Shown here in pieces: positions 56,801 to 64,000 of a stretch of 64,000 nucleotides of DNA; positions within the stretch are counted from its first letter, which is position 1; every line of letters begins with the position of its first letter. This DNA comes from Hyposmocoma kahamanoa (lineage: Eukaryota; Arthropoda; Insecta; Lepidoptera; Cosmopterigidae): contig NW_020655550.1 of assembly GCF_003589595.1 (NCBI RefSeq), positions 720,796-784,795 on the forward strand, written 5' to 3'. Under the pieces are notes generated by a model that saw only the letters and a list, made by a program, of their open reading frames with translations, searched no databases and was not told the origin of the DNA. Made by a program: the position numbers and the translations under genes.

Positions 56801-57534
56801 ATTTTATTAAAAATTCGTGTTTCGTCCAAATATTTACAAAATGTTTTTATAGTCTTGCAGATTAGCATAAAGTTGGGCTCTTTCTGGTCGAAAGTAACGA
56901 CATCTGACCCCGTGCATTATTTTGTAACTATACAATTTAACGGGAAACTGACGAATCACGGTCTTAGATGTTATTTTTTAAATCGTATAACCAAACTTCA
57001 ATGAGTATAAAACTGTTTTTCGGTAAATTTGTGCAAAGGCGAAATATCTAATTTTTGGAAAAATAACGTTTTCATATAAAAGTTGTACGAGATTTTTATG
57101 AAATATAGGATAGGATATAAGAGCTGATGGTAAAAAATTCAAAAATATTCTTAAATGTTGACAAATGTGTTCGTATATATTCTAAGTAACAACTTTTTCA
57201 GCGATTTGTCGACAGACACAAATGTACTACGGTCCTCAACTGCACAAATTTCAGTGTATCTATTCGTTGCACCTAAAAAAATTGTGGATCTGACAGTTAT
57301 AAATCTAGTATGTACTGCTATGTCAAACTTTTTCCAGTAGGTAGATACTAGTTACATTTATTTAAGATTGTATGTATTTAACGTTAGATCAGCAAATTCA
57401 AACACCGTCTTGCAAAATAGCGACCGAACGATTGAACTTAGATATATGTAAACTCGTCTCGTACACGTATACGCACAGAACATTTTCAGAATATGCGGTG
57501 TGTGATATAAATTTGTTTCTGTTTTTAACGCACA

Positions 57535-57795
57535 CATTTACAGCCCCGCACTAGGGAAACCCCGTATGGCGGGTGCCATGGACACACATACAGATAAACA
57601 TAAATTATACCCAAACTCAGTAATGCTTTGACCACACAGAGGCGGCTGCAGAAGCTTGCATTACAAAAATTCCCGCGCGGGAATGCTTCCGCGGCCGCCT
57701 CTATGTGGCCTGAGCATAAATACAAATATTTCTCCTGGCCTGACCTCTGCGTGGCAGTCCAGCATGGTAACCGTTCGGCCACAGAGGTAGATACA
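57535..57795 (-). mobile_element. tRNA-derived SINE (family S1) with nested palindrome
   Basis: The plus strand shows the family body in reverse (CCCCGCACTAGGGAAACCCC) and the tRNA-like head at 57740-57790. It is interrupted at about 57631-57709 by a compact inverted repeat. Confidence 0.8.
57631..57709. mobile_element. Small palindromic insertion inside SINE
   Basis: Arms 57632-57655 (CCACACAGAGGCGGCTGCAG...) and 57685-57708 pair with three mismatches and enclose a perfect TTCCCGCGCGGGAA. About 79 bp and GC-rich against the surroundings. Confidence 0.65.
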
Positions 57796-57970
57796 ACCGC
57801 CTCCGTGAAAAGAGAAAAATGTTTGTATGGCCTACATTTGTTTCTATTGTGAGTTTGGGTATGGCTTGGGTTTAATTATTGGTTGTCTATGTGTGTGTCC
57901 ATGGCATTCGCGACACAGGGTTTCCCTAGCGCAGAGCCATGTTGGGTGTATGCGTTATTATTATTATAGT
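57796..57970 (+). mobile_element. tRNA-derived SINE (family S1), head to head with the previous copy
   Basis: TTTGTATGGCCTACATTTGT, GTGTGTCCATGGCATTCGCG and a (TTA)n tail. The tRNA-like head is reduced to CCGCCTCCGTG. Confidence 0.75.
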
Positions 57971-58383
57971 TCAATAAGTAATAAATACTCTGTTTCGAGG
58001 CCTGGTGGTAGGTATTGAGGCATTGAATGGATCATAAACCTTCTACGTGAAAATTTTGGAATTCAACCGCTGTACACATACTCGTACATATAATAAATCG
58101 ACGACATTATTTTTTTAAATACGATATCATATGTACGTCGGAGCAAGTTGTCACTAAAAAACGTATCTAATGTGACAGAATTCGGTATTGTTTACGTAAT
58201 GTGTTTTACGAGAGGATAAATCTTAGCTAATATTATTACTGTCGTATTAAATAAATCATTCACAAGGCTACCTACGAATCACTACCATAAATACCGACCA
58301 TAGTTAATAACTAGTCTCGGTCATGGTTTCTTTGTTAACAATGTCACGTTAGTTTGACTGCTCAAATTGGGTAAGGTCGCAGT

Positions 58384-58965
58384 CCAACCTCGAAGTCTGG
58401 TTGAGCCAGCGGAAGTGCGTCACCACGTTCCGACTGACACATATACTCACCGGGCACGGATGCTTCGGTGAGTATCTGAATCGGATCGGACGCGAGTCGA
58501 CGACGCAGTGCCACCACTGTGAGAGGGACCAGGATTCCGCCCAGCACACGCTGGAGGAGTGCCCCGCATGGGCCTGCGAGCGGAACATCCTGGTTGCCCG
58601 GATTGGGCGAGATCTCTCTCCGCCAGGCAAAGTAGCAGTTATATTGGCGGATCAAGAGTCCCATGAGCAGTGGTCTCCTTCTGTGAAGCGGTGATGCTTC
58701 AGAAGGAGGTCGCCGAGCGTGATCGGGAGAGGGCCGATCCCGCTCGGCGGCGGCGTACCTCGAGGCTGCGGGCGATCGGTGCGGGGGCTTCGTTCGCCAG
58801 TAAGTTAGGCAGCCGCGAGGAGGACGACGGGGTGGTGTGGCCTGCTTCGTCGTGAGGAGAGGAGGGGGAGGACGTAGCTCCTCCTAGGTGCTGGGGGGGT
58901 TCCGATGCGCTCCCGCTGCCCCCGCGCCGGAGAGGAATCCTAAGAGGATTTCCCCACGCCAAAAA
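58384..58965 (+). mobile_element. R1-type LINE 3' end, 5' truncated, with target duplication
   Basis: Encodes RLTHILTGHGCFGEYLNRIG, then CHHCERDQDSAQHTLEECPA (a CCHC knuckle) and, shifted, MLQKEVAERDRERADPARRR. This is the C-terminal zinc-knuckle region of R1-clade ORF2. It ends GGATTTCCCCACGCC plus poly-A. Flanking direct repeats TTGGGTAAGGTCGCAGT and TTGGTAAGGTCGCAGT (ending 58383 and 58984) mark the insertion. Confidence 0.85.
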
Positions 58966-59587
58966 AAATTGGTAAGGTCGCAGTATGGGTGGCGCTGGTG
59001 TAGTTTAAATCTGTTCAGTTAAATCAGGCATCTGACATAATCCTAACACGTTAGTCGTTGGTAGGGTTTTTGGTAGGGCTATATGAAAATAAGAAGTGAA
59101 GTTGATGTTCAATGCTTATATAATGCTTATAAACTGATGAGCTCGTTTTGACAAGAGGAGTTTTGGTTGTAAGTTGCTTCGAAAGCTTGGCCCGCTCTCT
59201 GTGAAATTTCCGCGTGACATTTAAAATCCGTTTTAACCTGATCCATCTTTTGTACTTTCGTAATTAGTTACTGTGAAAAATTGACAAAACAATTAATTGC
59301 AATCAACTGACGTTAGTATTTCACCGCCGGTAGAATGAATTTGTAAAATAATGTGAATAAGCCAATTATCAAATAATTTTTGCCTAAATAAAAACGTCTA
59401 AAACGTCTCCCCTATAGGTATAAGCAGTAAGGTATAAGAGAGGTCCCTTACACCATACTCCCATACTCCGACAATAGAATATATTATTATAGTGATATCA
59501 CTGACTGGTGTTTGCCAAGTTTCTATTACACAAATCCATTTGCTATGTTTTTTATTTGTTGATATTTCTCTGTTTGATGATGTAGAG

Positions 59588-59717
59588 CGAAAATGTTACG
59601 TCAAGTTGAAAATTAGTTTAAATTGTCATGTCAAATTGGTGCGTGGCTTTCATCTTAAGAATGAATCTTACGTAAAACTGAAGAACCTGTGTGAATTATT
59701 CAGGCTTAATTGTAATG
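59588..59717 (+). CDS. KZL9, diverged Kazal-like exon
   Basis: Reads KCYVKLKISLNCHVKLVRGF, then ESYVKLKNLCELFRLNCNG and a GTAATA donor in phase 1. The second half matches KZL8 (MAVFENYCALYRMNC) and keeps C-x6-C. The first half has C1 at x9 instead of x5 before C2, and C3 is lost (VRG where others have a Cys before Gly). The acceptor is poorly defined (GATGTAGAG). A signal exon candidate is at 50268 and a last exon candidate at 60520. It could be a neofunctionalised or a decaying gene. Confidence 0.5.
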
Positions 59718-59784
59718 GTAATACACGAAAGTTGGTGACGCCTTACTAAATATTGTTCAATCCAACTGATAACCATGCCCTCAA

Positions 59785-59985
59785 AACGCAGTTTCCTTTT
59801 TTTTTTTTTTTGACGGGGGCAAATCTTTATGGATAACTCTGAGCCCAGGGAGACTCAGGGGTTATGTGAGGACTCTCCCTCCAGGCTGGAGGGCCTACCC
59901 CACTAAAACCCCCCCGGGTTTCCCTCTCGCCGGTTGAGTCGGCGCCTTGGGATCAGTGAACATTCACCACGACGAAAGCGCATTT
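59785..59985 (-). mobile_element. Non-LTR retrotransposon 3' tail with poly-A
   Basis: On the minus strand: GGCGCCGACTCAACCGGCGA, GGTAGGCCCTCCAGCCTGGA, GAGTTATCCATAAAGATTTG and CCCCGTC followed by a poly-A of about 17. It is GC-rich against the surroundings. Possible 11-bp flanks CGCAGTTTCCT and CGCATTTTCCT. Confidence 0.7.
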
Positions 59986-60009
59986 TCCTAAACAAATAGC
60001 AGATTATTA

Positions 60010-60165
60010 TTGAAATCGGGTCAGCAGACCTTACGAATTTCTATGTGTTTCTTACAAAAATTTTGCATTGGGTTGTTTTCGGTTTTTATCGTCGTAGTTT
60101 GAGTCTTATCATATCGAATTAATTTTTCTTTGTGTTCGATCTTTGTAATAATAATTATAACGTAC
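60010..60165 (-). mobile_element. SINE S2 diverged fragment
   Basis: CAGCAGACCTTACGAATTTC, TATGTG and GTGTTCGATCTTTGTAATAA match parts of the S2 copies at 50692-51440; the tRNA head is lost. Confidence 0.5.
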
Positions 60166-60221
60166 TAGAGAAGTAATTTTACAAAAAAAGAAATAATATA
60201 GTAATAAAACATATAATAAAT

Positions 60222-60340
60222 AAATAACGCACACGCTCCTAGCCCTGCACTAAGGAACAACCATAAATAACACCCAAACTCATGAGAGAAATAAATGTCG
60301 GCCATACAAATATTTCTCCCGGCCCTCGCCTGCAAAAAAA
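60222..60340 (-). mobile_element. tRNA-derived SINE (family S1) fragment
   Basis: The plus strand shows AACACCCAAACTCATGAGAG, GGCCATACAAATATTTCTCC and CGGCC, the S1 body reversed. Confidence 0.7.
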
Positions 60341-60470
60341 AACAAAAATAACAAATGTCTACATTATTGAATGTTTGTCTCCTTATGAGACTGTCTAGAT
60401 TCATGTGAATTTATCGGACTTTATTATTCAATATATAGGGACTATATTATGTATACACAGGTTAAGTAGG

Positions 60471-60501
<31 letters not shown>

Positions 60502-60519
60502 TTTCAATACCGTTTACAG

Positions 60520-60542
60520 CCTTAGAAGGTATAGCATCCTAA
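60520..60542 (+). CDS. Candidate last exon of KZL9
   Basis: After TTTTTCAATACCGTTTACAG the phase-2 frame reads ALEGIAS and TAA. The phase fits the KZL9 donor, but it is very short and lacks the usual Cys. Another acceptor at about 60966 is possible. Confidence 0.25.
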
Positions 60543-62160
60543 TGAATCTTGGCAGTACACTAATTTATGTACACCCAGAGGGTAACATGATGCAGGTTTC
60601 CCTTAAAATTTATATAAACTTCGTCTTAATTGTCATAATCTCCTTTGTTTTGAATTGTAAAATACCTGTACGTACAATACCTGTACGTACACGTTCAGTT
60701 ATAAATATGTTTCCTCATAAATTTAGGTCTAAAAAACCATATATGCTAAATGCTAATAAACAATCGAATTACACTTACCGCAATTCTTCTTTTTCATAAC
60801 CACTGTGGCATGAAATTAAAGTTTTCATTGCGGCTTCAATACGGAAACAGTGGTACTTTAAAAAAATAATATTCAGAAATTGTTATGCCATATTCCAATA
60901 GCACTGTAAGTAAGTACTATCTTCATAAATAAGAAGTCTCGGACGTGTTGTTTCAGTCCTTTCAGATGTTATTATTATACTGGGTGTAACAAAAAGGCAC
61001 ATTTAAAATTACACCCAGGGTTTTTCTCAATTTGGGCCAGGCATACTATTTCCTAGCAATGTCACAAATGTAATATAACCTAAGCTGTAAGCTTCCAATT
61101 TTAGTGTGTAATTACTGTGTTTGGTATAAAAATACTTTAGTTGCTATTATTTTCTTTACCAAGTGGGTTCTAGTGCTACTTGCGCCGCCGCGGCAGGTCC
61201 GTTTTTGAATGTAATACTCCTCGCTGCGCTAGTCGTCGCCCTTTAATTTGACTCAGGGTTAAACATATTTATAATACATTATCCTCAATGATTGTTATAT
61301 TTGAATTGTTTATATAAAATGAAAATTGTACCATCGATATCATCGACAAAAACAATTATATTGAATGTTGTTTTAACATTCATTTATTATAACAAAATAT
61401 AGTTATGTCATATCACAAATTAATTATAGATCAGAGCTAGCCTAGAGTATCCCTTGAATGTTATTTTGACCAAAAAAATACATAGGAATGAATCACTTGT
61501 TGTTATACCAAACGAACCGCACCGTTGTTAGGGTTGTGTGGTTGGATGTTGTTTTATTTGTTAAAAATTACTATTTAAGTAATTTTAATTTATTGATATT
61601 GCTATTGAATTATTAAAATTAGTTTCTTGTGACAAATTTTATACCGTACTATGGCAGACAAGACAATATTCGCCTTTAAATATAGTAACTCTTCTCGAAG
61701 AAGGCTTTACTCAATGTTATGTTTCGGTACGGTTTGGTGTGAGTCATTCTACCGTTTAAAGGACCTGGACACAATTCCAAGAGTTCAGCTCATTCAAAAG
61801 GAGACCAGGATCGGGAAGAAAACGAAGAAAAGAGTACAGGGGCCTAATATGAATTCTTATTTTTACGCAGTTAACGCCGTGACGTAAACTGCCTTGTAAT
61901 TTCGTTTTATGAACTGGTAACACCAGCCAGTCTGCGGACACATGACACTAGGCTGTCTTCTGTCCGAAGTTTGGCTGGCAATATCGTATTACAAATGTAA
62001 TTTTGACATTTTGTTCACGGTTGATCTGTCAAAAAGTAACAGCAATAAACCACTCAGTTTGCAGTGTCTTGGTGTAGCTTTTATTGAATTGTTTTGTGCA
62101 TAATTGTATAATAATTATTATAATTTTGAGTTTACATATTTTTAGGCAATCGTTTCATCA
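60543..62160. other. Stretch without recognised gene
   Basis: Short ORFs only. A small inverted pair GGGTGTAA...TTACACCC lies at 60980-61017. Confidence 0.35.
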
Positions 62161-62640
62161 TGTTGTATGACCTTCTTTGACGCCGCCTGCCTCCCTCCTG
62201 GGTCCCTTGAGGTAAAGACCATAACAGGGACATATAAAATACCCGTGACAAAACTGTGCCGCCTAGACGTACAACCTGTACAGACTCCGACTAACTCGAA
62301 TTGACTTTTATTTGAGACTTGACATCTTCACCTCCCGACCTTTTCTTTTTTCTTTAACTGAGCTTTATCATAGGTGACTTATGATCCGACCAACGCAGAT
62401 CCGACAGAGTGACATTGGCCCTGCCGATGACCGGCCTGACTTGACCAAGACTGACTTGACTGAGTATTGCCTTGCAATACTGGAGGTGGGAATGTTATGA
62501 CCTTCTTTGACGCCGCCTGCTTGGTATAACCGGCCAGCAGGCGGCCGACTGACAGAATGTCTATTTTGATTTGTCTTTTGTTTTTGGATTTGTTTTTGAT
62601 TTTTATTGTGACGAAATAAAGAGTCGTTCGTATCTTGGCG
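62160..62640 (+). mobile_element. LTR retrotransposon 3' end remnant
   Basis: TATGACCTTCTTTGACGCCG occurs at 62165 and again at 62496. Before the second copy is a purine tract (GGAGGTGGGAA) directly followed by TGTTATGACC, the expected polypurine tract/LTR junction. AATAAA lies at about 62616. The first copy may be a truncated 5' LTR joined to the internal 3' end by deletion. No pol sequence remains. Confidence 0.55.
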
Positions 62641-62649
62641 TTTTCTTCG

Positions 62650-62880
62650 TTTTCATCATGTGTGATGGATACGAAATGTTTCAGTATCTCGAAAGTGATG
62701 CTTCACATGATAATAATATGGAAAAAATCCATTGAAGACAACTGCGAGATCGTAGTGATCCGTTGCAATGGATGCACAACAATTTATGAAAAGATACCGG
62801 CTCAGCAAAGATATAGTCCACAAACTTTGCGATGAACTTAAAACCGCACATGTCGAGGCCTACAAAATACACCGATTTAT
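62650..62880 (+). pseudogene. Harbinger-type transposase N-terminal remnant
   Basis: Across frames: MFQYLESDASHDNN, RQLRDRSDPLQWM and MDAQQFMKRYRLSKDIVHKL followed by CDELK. The order resembles the start of PIF/Harbinger nucleases. Frameshifted and truncated. Confidence 0.5.
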
Positions 62881-62899
62881 TGGTTGAGACTAAGGTTAT

Positions 62900-64000
62900 T
62901 TTTCACTAAAGCCAAGTATAATTTCTTATAATTTAATTTATAGTCAAATATTCTTAAAATTTATTGACATGTTTTCAACAAAGTACAAAGTAAACATTTA
63001 CCCGCGAAATTTCGTCTTTCAGAAACTTACTTTGCGCTTTTCTCTTATTTACAAAAATTAAAATATAGTGTATTGATTTTATTATAATATAACGTCTTCA
63101 TTAGTATTAAATATTGTCTTTACTTATTTTCGTACAGGAATAATACGTATTTATTATTTTTCTCTTAAACTAAGTGACAAATGTAACACCGTAACTTACC
63201 GGTAAATACTCATCCATGTTTCTGAACGTTGCACTAAAAAGCACGAGCTATTCAAGTCCCAGTCATAAACAAAATAACCAGCGAGAAATCAATGAAAAAT
63301 ATGTATGTCGTAAAACGAATTTATCCAGTCAGATTTTGGGCGTAAAAAGAATTGCCTGGAACTTGCATGGTTTTTTAAAAGTTCATAACACGCTCCCTGA
63401 GCTCTGATACGGCTGATGTATTGTAAGCCAAGCCTTATGAAACCGGCAGTGTCCCTACTCAAACATCAAAAGCAATCTCGAAGAAGACTCTCCGGAGGAG
63501 ATTTCTAGAAGTTAAAATTCACAGCTGAAGATCCGCTCATGCGATGCGCTCATCCTACCGCGAAATGGCGGCTATTTGGTTTCGCAAATTAGAAAAGGAT
63601 TCTGTTTAAATACAAGTTTTTATAAATAAAAATTATTATTCTGCATTGCTAAATAAATATGCTCCATACTACAACAAAAACATCTCAAATAAAATGCAGT
63701 AATACACCGCAAATCCTACACATAAATAGCACTAATGAAATTTTTGGTGTACTCGGGTAAATATGATAATATTCCGTTTGAGTGGTTCTAACGTTTACCA
63801 TGAAATTACTCCTTAAAGTATAGTTTATAAACATTTATATTCAGAATAATCTTAAGAAACGCTACTTACGGTATGTTTTCAACAAATAAACACCGAAATC
63901 ACCAGCCCAAACAATAACACACACGATTGTCGTGACGTATTTTTGAAGTTGTTTATTTTTTAAATGACAAACGCAGACATTAAAAACTTTATGGTTTGCT
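62900..64000. other. Right end, no confirmed gene
   Basis: AT-rich. On the minus strand a hydrophobic open segment (TTIVCVIVWAGDFGVYLL) ends at a GTAAGT donor near 63872, and another donor with ATG upstream lies near 63200. Both are unproven. Confidence 0.3.

Noticed and set aside
58699..58962. GC-rich 87-aa minus-strand ORF
   Set aside because: Shadow of the R1-type LINE tail on the plus strand.
1..64000. CRISPR array, operon or prokaryotic defence system
   Set aside because: No regularly spaced repeats with unique spacers and no prokaryotic gene layout; introns, SINEs and LINEs show a eukaryotic genome.

Overview
The window looks like a piece of an insect nuclear genome, most probably Lepidoptera. 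It is AT-rich, has GT/AG introns, and is full of non-LTR retrotransposons (Jockey-, CR1-, RTE- and R1-like), tRNA-derived SINEs, mariner, hAT and other terminal-inverted-repeat elements, a Penelope-like element, microsatellites and one 400-N assembly gap. The species call is inference: repeat wording I associate with moths and butterflies, not a search.

The host-gene content appears to be one family. I reconstruct nine small secreted Kazal-like genes or gene pieces, here named KZL1 to KZL9 from left to right, lying between about 6.4 and 60.5 kb. KZL1, 2, 4, 5 and 6 are on the minus strand; KZL3, 7, 8 and 9 are on the plus strand. They share an exon plan: signal-peptide exon(s) ending in phase 0, a Kazal-like exon entered in phase 0 and left in phase 1, and a short variable C-terminal exon entered in phase 2 and often basic. 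Eight of the nine Kazal exons keep C-x5-C-x7-C-G, and all nine keep C-x6-C. The sixth Kazal cysteine usually appears to sit in the terminal exon. Most of these exons are too short to be seen as long ORFs; they were found by reading splice sites and frame.

Layout: 1-4.3 kb, decayed Jockey-type LINE with microsatellite; 4.3-6.3 kb, repeats and a CR1 RT fragment; 6.4-7.2 kb, KZL1; 9.75-10.06 kb, TIR element; 10.3-14.3 kb, KZL2 with a Penelope remnant in its intron; 15.0-16.0 kb, CR1 remnant; 19.1-20.5 kb, KZL3 with an unusual cassette exon; 22.6-24.6 kb, KZL4; 26.9-28.7 kb, hairpins and TIR elements; 28.0-30.7 kb, KZL5 with a tandem duplication upstream; 32.6-34.1 kb, TIR elements, gap and KZL6; 35.9-40.2 kb, KZL7 with a hAT element in its intron; 41.8-44.4 kb, KZL8 with a Jockey LINE in its intron; 44.9-45.9 kb, dead mariner; 50.3-60.5 kb, possible KZL9 spread over repeat-filled introns; 62.2-62.9 kb, LTR and Harbinger-like remnants.

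No rRNA, functional tRNA, CRISPR array or operon is visible. If expressed, the KZL genes would make secreted cysteine-rich proteins with a protease-inhibitor-like fold. Their target and tissue cannot be read from the DNA.
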